Shown: piece by piece, positions 51,535-61,001 of the stretch
How the letters are laid out: every line of letters starts with the position of its first letter
How positions within the stretch are numbered: position 1 is the first letter of the stretch
DNA from: Dehalobacterium sp040766325
GTDB taxonomy: Bacteria > Bacillota > Dehalobacteriia > Dehalobacteriales > Dehalobacteriaceae
DNA length: 64,000 nucleotides
Assembly: GCA_040766325.1 (NCBI GenBank)
Contig: JAXGQR010000001.1
Location: 248,001-312,000, forward strand
Reading direction: 5' to 3'
Made by a program: the position numbers and the translations under genes
Notes under the pieces: generated by a model
Told to the model about the DNA's origin: nothing
Database searches by the model: none
Seen by the model: the letters and a program-made list of their open reading frames with translations, nothing else

Positions 51535-52539
51535 ATGAGAAGAGTCGGAAAGCAATCTTTGGTTTTTCAAGATCCTCCCTTAATCGTAAATTATGCATCG
51601 GTGGTGGGACCGAAAGAAGGGGCCGGACCTTTAAAAAACACCTTCGATTTAGTTTTACAAGATACCCTCTTTGGGGAGAATAGTTGGGAAAAAGCAGAGT
51701 CCAAGATGCTTGAGGCGGCGGTCAACTTAGCTTTGGATAAGGAAAATTTAACGCGAGGTGATATTGATTTCCTTTTAGCCGGTGACTTATTAAACCAAAA
51801 TATTTCAGCAAATTTTGCTGCACGACAATTATCTATCCCTTTTCTTGGTTTATATGGAGCTTGTTCGACTATGGCCGAAAGCCTTATTTTAGGGTCGGTC
51901 CTGGTAGATGGAGAATATGCTGAAAAGGTTGTAGCAGCTGTTTCCAGCCACCATGACACAGCGGAAAGACAATATCGTTTCCCCACAGAACAAGGGGTAC
52001 AAAGACCTCTTACCGCCCAATGGACTGTAAGCGGAGCCGGAGCAGCTTTAATCGGTAAAGGAGAAAAAGGGCCACGTATTACCCATGCCACAGTTGGCAA
52101 AGTAATTGATTTAGGGATTAAGGATCAAAATGATTTGGGAGCAGCCATGGCACCTGCGGCAACCGACACTTTGGTGCGCCATTTTTTAGATACCGGTCGT
52201 CAACCAACGGACTATGATTTAATTATTACGGGAGATTTGGCGGCTAACGGGAAAGCATTGACGCAACAATTAATGGAGAAAAAGGGATATGTAATAGAAG
52301 ATAATTTTGCCGATTGCGGCTTACTTATTTATGATCCTACCCAGGATACCCATGCGGGGGGCAGCGGTTGTGCCTGTTCGGCAGTTGTGACCTGTGGTCA
52401 TCTTTTACATAGTATGCGTAGCGGGGTTTATCAAAGGATTATGCTGGTGGGTACCGGGGCTTTGTTAAGTCCCATCAGTATGCTTCAGGGTGAGTCGATC
52501 CCGGGCATTGCTCATGCAGTGGTCATAGAAAATTATTAA
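51535..52539 (+). CDS. spoVAD: stage V sporulation protein AD
   Basis: SpoVAD, 334 residues, a thiolase-fold soluble protein of the SpoVA complex that binds dipicolinic acid. Visible: GENSWEKAESKMLEAAVNLA, FLGLYGACSTMAESLILGS (thiolase Cys region), SSHHDTAERQYRFPTEQG and HAGGSGCACSAVVTCGHL. ATG 51535 follows TCGGAGG. It lies 16 nt after spoVAC and 17 nt before spoVAEb. Expression is expected from sigma-G. Confidence 0.96.
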   Translation: MRRVGKQSLVFQDPPLIVNYASVVGPKEGAGPLKNTFDLVLQDTLFGENSWEKAESKMLEAAVNLALDKENLTRGDIDFLLAGDLLNQNISANFAARQLSIPFLGLYGACSTMAESLILGSVLVDGEYAEKVVAAVSSHHDTAERQYRFPTEQGVQRPLTAQWTVSGAGAALIGKGEKGPRITHATVGKVIDLGIKDQNDLGAAMAPAATDTLVRHFLDTGRQPTDYDLIITGDLAANGKALTQQLMEKKGYVIEDNFADCGLLIYDPTQDTHAGGSGCACSAVVTCGHLLHSMRSGVYQRIMLVGTGALLSPISMLQGESIPGIAHAVVIENY

Positions 52540-52556
52540 ATTTGGAGGGGTTTTGC

Positions 52557-52916
52557 GTGCAGGAGATTTTGCTGGCCTTTTTGTTAGGAGGAACGATTTG
52601 TCTCATTGGTCAATTGATTATGGATTTAACGCCTTATTCCGTTACTCCAACCCATATTCTGGTGGGGTTTCTGATGGGAGGCGCTATCCTCAGTGCTTTA
52701 GGGTTTTATCAACCTTTAATTGATTTAGGTGGAGCCGGGGCAACCATTCCTTTAAGCGGCTTTGGTCATTCCTTAGCACAGGGGGCTATTGAAGGTGGAA
52801 AATTGGGTGGTCTTTTAGGGGTGCTGGGGGGAGGCATTAAGGCGACGGCAACCGGGGTTGCTGCTGCAATTGTTTTTGGATACTTAGTCGCTATAATGGC
52901 AAATCCCCAAGGATAA
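52557..52916 (+). CDS. spoVAEB: stage V sporulation protein AEb
   Basis: SpoVAEb, 119 residues, a membrane subunit related to SpoVAC, with four hydrophobic segments and the GFYQPLIDLGGAGATIPLSG block near residue 60. GTG 52557 has GGAGG 8 nt upstream; the TTG 52542 start is on the ribosome site. Followed after 3 nt by spoVAEa. Confidence 0.94.
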   Translation: MQEILLAFLLGGTICLIGQLIMDLTPYSVTPTHILVGFLMGGAILSALGFYQPLIDLGGAGATIPLSGFGHSLAQGAIEGGKLGGLLGVLGGGIKATATGVAAAIVFGYLVAIMANPQG

Positions 52917-52919
52917 ATC

Positions 52920-53507
52920 ATGAATCAAGAAAAAAGAAAGGTGATCATTATTACTGATGGGGATGAAGTTGCTAAAGATACTATCGAAAAGGTGGCAAAA
53001 AAAGTAGGTGGTTGCTGTATTTCAGCTTCAGCAGGTAATCCGACGCCCATTTCGGGGGAAGAGATCGTGGCATTAATTAAGGAGGCCAGGTCAGATCCTG
53101 TCCTGGTAATGGTGGATGATAAGGGCTGTTGTTCCAAAGGAAAAGGGGAGGAAGCTCTGGAGTATATCGCCAAAAGTAAAGAAGTTAAGTTGATCGGTGT
53201 TTTGGCCGTTGCTTCTAATACAATGTTCTCGCAGGGAGTCAGTATTGAACATGCCATTACCATGAACGGGCAAATGATTCACGGTCCGGTTAACAAGGAC
53301 GGGAAGCCGGAAAAAAAGGGTCATCACGTTTTAGAAGGTGATACTGTGGGCGTTTTAAATGAATTAAAAAATGAAATTCCGATGATTATCGGTATTGGCG
53401 ATATTGGAAAAATGCATGGTCATGACCATGGGGCAAGGGGAGGTAAAATTACGACCCAGGCTATAAAGCATCTTTTAAAGAAGGATGGTGAATCAGGTGA
53501 CAGTTAA
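52920..53507 (+). CDS. spoVAEA: stage V sporulation protein AEa
   Basis: SpoVAEa, 195 residues, a soluble protein of the SpoVA set. Visible: KVIIITDGDEVAKDTIEKVAK, GGCCISASAGNPTPISG, VMVDDKGCCSKGKGEEAL and GVLAVASNTMFSQGV. Role in dipicolinate uptake is known only genetically. ATG 52920 is 3 nt after spoVAEb. The end overlaps the spoVAF start by 11 nt. Confidence 0.93.
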   Translation: MNQEKRKVIIITDGDEVAKDTIEKVAKKVGGCCISASAGNPTPISGEEIVALIKEARSDPVLVMVDDKGCCSKGKGEEALEYIAKSKEVKLIGVLAVASNTMFSQGVSIEHAITMNGQMIHGPVNKDGKPEKKGHHVLEGDTVGVLNELKNEIPMIIGIGDIGKMHGHDHGARGGKITTQAIKHLLKKDGESGDS

Positions 53508-55056
53508 GACAGACAAGGATCTTCCACAGTTTATGTCCCATAATTATCAAAAAAATCTAGATTATTTGAAAGAACAATTAGGTGTGGAAGCCAATTACGA
53601 TGTGATTTGTCATGAAGTTTTGGTGGGAGGAAAGAAAGGAGCATTCTTTACTATCCAGGGATTTATTGATACTGAAGTTCTTTCAAGTATTCTGAGTAAT
53701 TTAGCGGTTTTGACCAGGGAAGAGATTGTTCCTAATACCTTAGATAAACTAAAAAAACAATATTTAGCTCATTACCAATTAGACACATCTGAAAAGATGA
53801 GCAAAATAATAGATGGAGTTTTAATGGGACTGGTTGTTTTTATTATCGAGGGAGAAGCGGAAGCTATTCTCATTGACTTACGAAAGTTTGCTGCCCGAGG
53901 ACCGGAAGAACCGGATCTGGAAAAAGTTGTAAGGGGATCCCGGGACGGTTTTACGGAAACCATCGTTTTTAACACGATTTTAGTGAGGCGACGCGTCAGA
54001 GATAAAAGCTTGCGTATGGAAATGATGCAGGTAGGTCGCAGATCCCGATCTGATATTTGTATCTCTTATCTAGCAGATGTAGCCAATCTGCACCTAGTGG
54101 AGGAAATCAAAAAAATGCTCAGATCCATTGATATTGATGGTTTGCCCATGGCGGAAAAATCAGTGGAAGAATTGATTACTCCTGGGAGTTATTGGAATCC
54201 ACTACCCAAGGTGCGCTATACTGAAAGGCCGGATGTGGCAGCACAGCATCTTTTTGAAGGACATATATTGGTCATGGTAGATACTTCTCCTAGCATTATA
54301 ATCTTACCGGCCACTTATTTTCATCATCTGCAACATGCAGAGGAATATCGGCAAAACCCTACTATTGGAATCTATTTGAGATGGGTTCGATTTTTTGCCG
54401 TCTTTGTATCCATATTTCTTTTGCCGGCATATTTTTTGGTCTCTATCGAACCTTCCTTATTGCCGGAATCCTTGAAATATATCGGGCCTAAAGATCATGG
54501 TAAGGTACCTTTAATCATTCAATTTGTATTGGCGGAAATCGCCGTGGATGTTTTGCGTATTGCCGCAGTGCATACGCCCTCACCTTTGACCACCTCATTA
54601 GGATTAATTGCTGCTTTAATGGTGGGGGATTTAGCCATATCTGTTGGTCTTTTTACTCCGGAGGTGGTTATGTATACTGCGGTAGCAGCTACTACCGTAT
54701 ATGCTATCCCCAGCTATGAGTTGGGCATGGCTCATCGTTTGGCACGTTATGTATTATTATTCGCTGCTTATTTTTTCAAACTGCCGGGAATAATCATAGG
54801 AACGATAGCCATGATCATATTTGCCGGATTTACCAAATCCTTCGGTATTCCCTATTTATGGCCGTTAATACCCTTTGATGGAAAGGCCATAAAATCGGTG
54901 CTGATTCGTACACCGGTGCCTGCTCAGAATCAAAGACCAAGTATTTTACAAACCCAGGATATTACAAGGCAAAAGGTGAAACCGGCGCCGTCATTTAAGC
55001 CGATGCCCAAAAAAGAAAAATTATCACGCACCTTGGAAAGGAAAAAAGATGAGTAA
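53497..55056 (+). CDS. spoVAF: SpoVAF, GerA-type spore membrane protein
   Basis: SpoVAF, 519 residues, related to the A subunit of Ger nutrient receptors. A large N-terminal hydrophilic part (about 1-280; VRGSRDGFTETIVFNTILVR is the family block) is followed by about five membrane segments (WVRFFAVFVSIFLLPAYFL; SLGLIAALMVGDLAISVGLF; GIIIGTIAMIIFAGF) and a basic tail. GTG 53497 has AAGGATGG upstream; ATG 53485 is the alternative. The last 8 nt overlap the ATG of the first activase-family gene, so expression is coupled. Confidence 0.92.
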   Translation: MTVKTDKDLPQFMSHNYQKNLDYLKEQLGVEANYDVICHEVLVGGKKGAFFTIQGFIDTEVLSSILSNLAVLTREEIVPNTLDKLKKQYLAHYQLDTSEKMSKIIDGVLMGLVVFIIEGEAEAILIDLRKFAARGPEEPDLEKVVRGSRDGFTETIVFNTILVRRRVRDKSLRMEMMQVGRRSRSDICISYLADVANLHLVEEIKKMLRSIDIDGLPMAEKSVEELITPGSYWNPLPKVRYTERPDVAAQHLFEGHILVMVDTSPSIIILPATYFHHLQHAEEYRQNPTIGIYLRWVRFFAVFVSIFLLPAYFLVSIEPSLLPESLKYIGPKDHGKVPLIIQFVLAEIAVDVLRIAAVHTPSPLTTSLGLIAALMVGDLAISVGLFTPEVVMYTAVAATTVYAIPSYELGMAHRLARYVLLFAAYFFKLPGIIIGTIAMIIFAGFTKSFGIPYLWPLIPFDGKAIKSVLIRTPVPAQNQRPSILQTQDITRQKVKPAPSFKPMPKKEKLSRTLERKKDE

Positions 55057-56014
55057 AATATCGATTGACAAAACAGTGCCCCAAACCATCGGCATACCCA
55101 AAGGGATGCTATTTTATGATTATCATATTTTATGGGAAAGATTCTTTCAGACCCTAGGTTTTGAAGTGAAGGTATCGTCCGATACCAATAAAAAAATAAT
55201 CAGTGAAGGAATTATGTCTGCTGTAGATGAAGCCTGTTTACCGGTTAAAGTATACTATGGACATGTTTTAGATTTGGCATCTCAGGTAGATTATCTATTT
55301 ATACCTCGCATTGTGAGTATGGTTAGAAAAGAATATATGTGCCCTAAAATATTGGGATTGCCAGATATGATCCGTTCTTTCTTGGCACATTCCCCTCCTA
55401 TCATTGATTGTACGATCAATTATAGGGTTAAAAACAACCAAATAGAAAAGGCTGTAAAAGAAATATGTTCCATCATACAAGTGCCTGCACATAAGGGGCT
55501 AAGAGCTTGGCAGATCGGTTTAAAAGAGCAGGAACAATATGAGAGATATTTGCAATCAGGTCATCTGCCATATGGATTTTCTATGTATAAAGACGGGGTA
55601 AAAATTGCTCTTTTAGGTCATGGTTATAATCTGTATGATTCTTATATTAATATGAACATTATGCAAAAACTCAGTGATTTAGGCGCCAAGGTGTGCACAA
55701 AAGAAATGGTTACCCCGGAGGATATCGAGAAATCTATTTCCATTCTCCCCAAAAAAATGTTTTGGACTTTTGGCAAGCAATTGTTAGGAAGCGGTTTACA
55801 TTATCTCAATGATCCGGAGATAAAAGGAATGATTTTTCTTGCCTCCTTTGGCTGTGGCCTAGATTCTATGGTAGGAGATTTATTGGAGAGATTTTCCTTC
55901 AGAAGTAATAGAAAGCCCTTTATGTTTCTTACCATTGATGAGCATAGTGGTGAAGCCGGCTTAATAACCAGATTGGAAGCTTTTATGGACCTGATTGAAG
56001 GGAGGGCAAGTTAA
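55049..56014 (+). CDS. DUF2229 / CoA-dehydratase activase-associated protein (1 of 2)
   Basis: A 321-residue protein of the DUF2229 (acyl-CoA dehydratase activase-related) family. Visible: TIGIPKGMLFYDYHILWERF, DEACLPVKVYYGHV and EYMCPK with cysteines fit for a [4Fe-4S] cluster, and a C-terminal TIDEHSGEAGLITRLEAFMD that recurs in the next protein. In large activases this domain is fused to BadF/HgdC-type ATPase domains; here it is free-standing. It begins inside the end of spoVAF (8-nt overlap) and its stop overlaps the next start by 1 nt. Electron-transfer role is inferred. Confidence 0.85.
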   Translation: MSKISIDKTVPQTIGIPKGMLFYDYHILWERFFQTLGFEVKVSSDTNKKIISEGIMSAVDEACLPVKVYYGHVLDLASQVDYLFIPRIVSMVRKEYMCPKILGLPDMIRSFLAHSPPIIDCTINYRVKNNQIEKAVKEICSIIQVPAHKGLRAWQIGLKEQEQYERYLQSGHLPYGFSMYKDGVKIALLGHGYNLYDSYINMNIMQKLSDLGAKVCTKEMVTPEDIEKSISILPKKMFWTFGKQLLGSGLHYLNDPEIKGMIFLASFGCGLDSMVGDLLERFSFRSNRKPFMFLTIDEHSGEAGLITRLEAFMDLIEGRAS

Positions 56015-57114
56015 TGAAGGTGACTTTTCCTCATATGGGGCATTTATCAATCATAGGTAAGGGATTGTTTAATCATTTGGGGGTAGATGTAGTAATACCT
56101 CCGCCCATCACCAAAAAAACACTAAAACTAGGTATGGAACACACCCATGAATTTGCTTGCCTGCCTTTGAAAATAATTCTGGGAAATTTTATCGAAGCTG
56201 CAGAACTGGGTGCAGATACCATTGTCATGTCAGGGGGCGTCGGTCCCTGCCGCTTTGGTTATTATGCCCAGGTACATCGGGAAATTTTGCGGGATTTGGG
56301 GTATCATTATGAAATCATTGTAGTGGAGCCTCCCGATACCCATTTTTCAGAATTGGTGCAAAAACTTTCTTACTTGTCCAACGGCAAGTCATTGTTTCAA
56401 GTTGCCCGGGCGCTGCGCATAGGATGGACAAAAGCGCGGGTCATTGATGTGATTGAACAAAAGGTGCAGAAAATTCGGCCTAAAGAAATGGAAACAGGAG
56501 CTACTGATGAAATATTTCAGTGGTCCTTAAAAAAAATAGATGATGAGCAAGATGTGAAAAAGATTTGGGAAATCCAAAAGAAAGCTCTTGAGGAATTGGA
56601 TGGTCTTCCTCAGAATCGAGCAAAACCGGTGTTAAAAATTGCGCTCATTGGTGAAATCTATACGATTTTGGAACCATTTGTTACCTTTGACATCGAAAAG
56701 CATCTGGGCCGTCTAGGCGTGGAGGTCAGCAGATCCATTTATCTCAGTGAGTGGATTAATGATCATCTCTTTATGGGGTTAATGCGCATCAGGAGCACTA
56801 AAGAGGCCGCAAACATGGCTGCACCATATTTACGTCATTTTGTGGGCGGCCATGGACGGGAAACTGTGGGCAGTGCCGTGCGTTATGCTCGAGAAGGTTT
56901 TCATGGTGCCATTCAGTTAGCTCCTTTGACCTGTATGCCGGAAATTGTCGCTCAAACGATTCTGCCGGTGGTCAGTGAACAGGAAGAAATTCCAATTATG
57001 ACCGCCTATTTTGATGAACATTCAGGAGAAGCAGGACTTGTGACCAGATTAGAAGCTTTTATTGAAATGTTATATCGAAAAAATGATTTTAACAAAAGGA
57101 GAATAGAAGGATGA
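56014..57114 (+). CDS. DUF2229 / CoA-dehydratase activase-associated protein (2 of 2)
   Basis: A 366-residue paralogue of the preceding gene, with the same architecture: KVTFPHMGHLSIIGKGLFNH, EFACLPLKIILGNFIEAA and MSGGVGPCRFGYYAQVHRE (cysteines), then YFDEHSGEAGLVTRLEAFIE at the end. Cysteine spacing fits a dehydratase-type (HgdA/B-like) cluster fold. ATG 56014 overlaps the previous stop by 1 nt, and the stop overlaps the activase start by 4 nt. The two proteins probably form a heterodimer activated by the next gene product; substrate unknown. Confidence 0.85.
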   Translation: MKVTFPHMGHLSIIGKGLFNHLGVDVVIPPPITKKTLKLGMEHTHEFACLPLKIILGNFIEAAELGADTIVMSGGVGPCRFGYYAQVHREILRDLGYHYEIIVVEPPDTHFSELVQKLSYLSNGKSLFQVARALRIGWTKARVIDVIEQKVQKIRPKEMETGATDEIFQWSLKKIDDEQDVKKIWEIQKKALEELDGLPQNRAKPVLKIALIGEIYTILEPFVTFDIEKHLGRLGVEVSRSIYLSEWINDHLFMGLMRIRSTKEAANMAAPYLRHFVGGHGRETVGSAVRYAREGFHGAIQLAPLTCMPEIVAQTILPVVSEQEEIPIMTAYFDEHSGEAGLVTRLEAFIEMLYRKNDFNKRRIEG

Positions 57115-58118
57115 ACGCATATTTAGGGATTGATGTGGGTTCCGTCAGTACCAATCTCGTGCTGATAGATCAATCTAATAAAGTATTACAAACGATCTAT
57201 ATTAGAACGCAAGGTCAGCCGATTTTAAGTATAAAAAAGTGCCTTGCTATGGTATTAAAAAAACATCCGGATATTAACATCAAAGGAGTAGGTGCCACCG
57301 GTAGTGCTCGGCAGATGGCCGGTGTTATTACAGGAGCCGATGCTGTAAAAAATGAAATCACAGCTCATGCGGTTGCCGCGTCCACTCTGGTACCAGGAGT
57401 ACAAACAGTGTTGGAAATCGGTGGTCAGGATTCAAAACTGATTGTTATACGTGAAGGTATCCCTACTGATTTTGCGATGAATACCGTATGTGCAGCCGGA
57501 ACAGGTTCTTTTCTTGATCAGCAGGCAGCACGCTTAGGATTATCCATTGTTGAATTTGGACAATTGGCCCAAAAAGCCACTTTACCGGTACGAATTGCCG
57601 GACGTTGTGCCGTTTTTGCGGAGTCAGATATGATCCACAAGCAGCAAACGGGATATGCTTTACCTGATATTGTCGCCGGTCTTTGTGAAGCTTTGGTGCG
57701 AAATTATTTAAATAATTTAGGCAAAGGTAAAAAAATCTTAAGTCCGGTGGTCTTTCAAGGTGGGGTAGCGGCAAATCCCGGCATGAGAGATGCTTTCTCT
57801 AAAGCACTCAATACCGAGATCATCGTACCGGATTATTTTCATGTTATGGGGGCTTATGGAGCAGCAATTATTGGTAAAGAAGAGGCCAGAAAAAAAGGAA
57901 CAACCAAATTCCGAGGTTTTGCAGCCCAAGACTTGGATGTGGTTGCACATAGCAAAGAATGTATGGGGTGCCCCAATCAATGTGAAATTGTGTCCATTGT
58001 AAATGGTAAGCAAATCTTAGCTTGTTGGGGTGATCGCTGTGGAAAATGGTCTGCTTTGAATGTTAGACCGTTAACCGGTGCTAAAGAGCAATATCATCAC
58101 GATTTAAAACATGCTTGA
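57111..58118 (+). CDS. BadF/HgdC-type CoA-dehydratase activase ATPase with Cys-rich tail
   Basis: A 335-residue ASKHA ATPase of the activator family, which uses ATP to push one electron into a dehydratase or double-cubane protein. Visible: YLGIDVGSVSTNLVLID (phosphate 1), LEIGGQDSKLI, the cluster cysteines in NTVCAAGTGSFLDQQA (about 125) and GRCAVFAES (about 165), and GGVAANPGM. Unlike the ~260-residue HgdC, it has an extra C-terminal ~60 residues with CMGCPNQCEI and CWGDRCGKW, a likely second metal site. It ends the spoVA-activase operon; no dehydratase genes follow. Confidence 0.88.
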   Translation: MNAYLGIDVGSVSTNLVLIDQSNKVLQTIYIRTQGQPILSIKKCLAMVLKKHPDINIKGVGATGSARQMAGVITGADAVKNEITAHAVAASTLVPGVQTVLEIGGQDSKLIVIREGIPTDFAMNTVCAAGTGSFLDQQAARLGLSIVEFGQLAQKATLPVRIAGRCAVFAESDMIHKQQTGYALPDIVAGLCEALVRNYLNNLGKGKKILSPVVFQGGVAANPGMRDAFSKALNTEIIVPDYFHVMGAYGAAIIGKEEARKKGTTKFRGFAAQDLDVVAHSKECMGCPNQCEIVSIVNGKQILACWGDRCGKWSALNVRPLTGAKEQYHHDLKHA

Positions 58119-58176
58119 TTAAATTCCATGAAGTTAAAAAACGAAAATATAGAAACTAAGAAGAAAAATGCTAAGA

Positions 58177-58220
58177 GAAGTGCTGAGGAAAAACTACAAT
58201 CATGGCACTTCCCTTTCTTT
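58177..58220 (+). terminator. terminator after the spoVA-activase operon
   Basis: GAAGTGC (58177-58183) pairs with GCACTTC (58205-58211), followed by CCTTTCTTTTT. Loop is long, so strength is moderate. Confidence 0.55.
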
Positions 58221-58236
58221 TTCATGGACTGCATGA

Positions 58237-58266
58237 TTGACATTTGTTATAATAAATCAGTATACG
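58237..58266 (+). promoter_or_regulatory. putative promoter upstream of cca
   Basis: TTGACA at 58237-58242, 18-nt spacer, TATACG at 58261-58266. Good -35, fair -10. Confidence 0.4.
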
Positions 58267-58375
58267 ATTTATTTGAAAGTGGGAGAAATGTTCGGGATTA
58301 ATTAGTCTATAAATTACCAATTAGTACCTTTTTACAAAGAACTGAAAAGTTGAGTTTTTAGGAGAATATCAGATT

Positions 58376-61001
58376 ATGGAATTAATTATATCTCATAATA
58401 ATACTGATTTTGATGGGCTGGCATCTATGGTGGCAGCTAAAAAATTGTTTCCTGAGGCTTCCATGGTCTTTGTAGGAAAGCCCCAGGACAGCGTTCAAGA
58501 GTTTATGGCTCTCTATAAAGACTCCATCGATGTGAAAAATCCCCGTACCATTGATATCAATCAGGTAAAAAAATTGATTATAGTAGATACCAAAAATATA
58601 AAACGTATTGGTAATTTTCGTAAAATCATTGATCAAGGAGAGGCAGAATTAGTTGTTTTTGATCATCATCCTGCCGGAAAAGAGGATTTAACAGCTCCTG
58701 TTCTTGTCTCTGAGAAAGTGGGTTCCACCACGACCCTGTTAGTTGAACGTATCATAACTGATAATATAAAAATATCTTCCTTTGAAGCGACCTTATTTGC
58801 CTTGGGTATTTATGAAGATACCGGTGCACTGAGTTTTTCCACCACCACATCTCGGGATGTGAGAGTTGTGGCCTGGTTGTTAGACCAAGGTGCCAATTTA
58901 AAAATCGTACGAAATTATATGGAACGACCCTTAACGGGGGAACAACATGATCTTTTAAATTTGTTAATGGATGATATGGTGTCCATCATGCATCATGGCA
59001 TCAACATTATCATCGCCAAGGCTTCAATTTCTGAATATATCTCCGGATTAGATTTGTTAATCCATAAGATTGTCGAATTCACTGCTGCTCAAGTAGTGTT
59101 TACCGTTGTTAAAATGGGTGATCGCATTATTATGGTAGCTAGGAGCGCAACAGATGCCGTTGATGTAGGTGCTATTGTGCGCCAATTTGGTGGTGGCGGT
59201 CACGAATCGGCGGCTTCCGCAAGTTTAAAGACGATGAATCTTAATAGGGTGATAGATGATTTACATGAGATATTGAAGAAAAGTATCACCCCGGAAGTAA
59301 CGGCAAAAAATATAATGTCCTCTCCAGTGAAAACTGTATCCCAGGATTTAAGTATCGATGAGACCGAGAAGGTTATGATTCGATATGGCCATACCGGGTT
59401 TCCGGTCATTAACGGAGAAAAAATTGTCGGCATCATTTCTCGCCGAGACATCGAAAAGGCCAGATATCATGGCTTAGGTCATGCCCCTGTGAAAGGTTTT
59501 ATGTCCCATCATGTTACTACCATCAATAGTGATACCTCCCTCTCCGTTATTAAACAAATTATGATCGAAAAAGATATTGGTCGACTGCCGGTGTTGGAAG
59601 ATGGTGCCGTGGTGGGCATTATCTCACGCTCGGATGTCTTACGGGTCCTTCACGGCGGGGACGTTTTTCCTTCTTATGGTTCCGACTATCCCTTTGCCTG
59701 TTCCTTTACGGGAGAGAACTATGCCACCAGAATGCGGGAATTGTTACCTGAGGATGTATTTAAATTAATTGAAGATATTGGTGCCATTGCCAATGAAGAA
59801 AAAATATCTGTTTATTTGGTAGGAGGGATGGTGCGGGATCTGCTGCTAGGACTGCCTAATGTGGATCTTGATCTGGTAGTAGAGGGAGACGGTATTGCCT
59901 TCGCTCAAAAATTAGCAGAAAAATTGTTAGGAAAAATCTATTCTCATGAAAAGTTTGGCACCGCAAATCTGTTTCTCAACAACGGTTTTAAAATTGATAT
60001 TGCCACGGCTCGAACGGAATATTATGAATTTCCGGCTGCTTTGCCTACGGTAGAAAACGGTTCTTTAAAGCAGGATTTATTTCGCCGGGATTTTACCATT
60101 AATGCCATGGCTATTGGGTTAAACCGCCATAATTGGGGACAATTAATTGATTTTTTTTGTGGATGCTCTGATTTACGTCGCAAGCTGATACGAATTTTAT
60201 ATAACTTAAGCTTTGTGGAAGATCCTACCCGCATTATTCGCTCCATCCGTTTTGAAAAAAGGTATGGCTTCACTATTGAGGGGGATACCTTGGGCTTTGC
60301 TCAGGAAGCCATTGAACAGAATTTTTTAGAAAGAGTTTCTGCAACTCGTTTGAAAGAAGAGTTTGTACTCATCTTAAAAGAAAAAACATGATTGATATTT
60401 TTAAAAGGTTAAAAGAAATGGGTGTTTGGCAGCGTATTTTACCTGAATTGGAATTAACCTGTGAGATTATATCATATCTAGAGGAATTAGATAAATATTG
60501 TTGTCAGTTGCGATCGTTTGTTGATGCTGTGGACCGAGAGCTCCTTATTTTGCTCTTGCTTTGTCACCAGGCAGATGAAAAACAGGTGGCCTCTTTTATC
60601 GAAAGATATCAGTGGTCAAAAAAATATAATAACATTATGCAAAAAACAGCGGATGAAAAGAATAAAATTTGCACATGGTTGAAAAAAAAGAACGTCCCAT
60701 TGAGTAAACTTGACCTTCTGTTTGGGGAATTTTCTGATGAAGGAATCTTGTATTTTTATATTGTTTCCGATGTTCCTGAGCAGGAAAGAATACTTCGCTA
60801 TCTTCAGGCGCGGCATGAACGGGTGCCTGATTTAACCGGGGCCGACCTGAAACAATTAGGTTTAAGCCGGGTCCTGTTTATCGAAAGATTCTTGAGCAGC
60901 TGCGTTGCGCCAGGCTTGACGGCATCGTGAGTTCCCGTACAGAAGAAATTTCCTTAGCCCAAAAAGTATATAAAAAATATTACGAAAGAGGGATGATATG
61001 A
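58376..61001 (+). pseudogene. cca: DHH-CBS-tRNA nucleotidyltransferase fusion (CCA/poly(A) polymerase family; two frameshifts)
   Basis: A fusion of about 875 codons: a DHH phosphoesterase (ISHNNTDFDGLASMVAAKKL; VVFDHHPAG), DHHA1 (FGGGGHESAASASL), two CBS domains (about 310-430), then a tRNA nucleotidyltransferase head (VYLVGGMVRDLLLGLPNVDLDLV) and its RNA-binding tail. One A is lost at 60381-60386 (LKEKT then MIDIFKRLKEMG) and one base near 60867-60871, after which GPVYRKILEQLRCARLDGIV continues to the stop at 61001. The lesions look like sequencing errors. Such fusions add A or CCA to tRNA. ATG 58376 has AGGAGA upstream. Confidence 0.88.
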
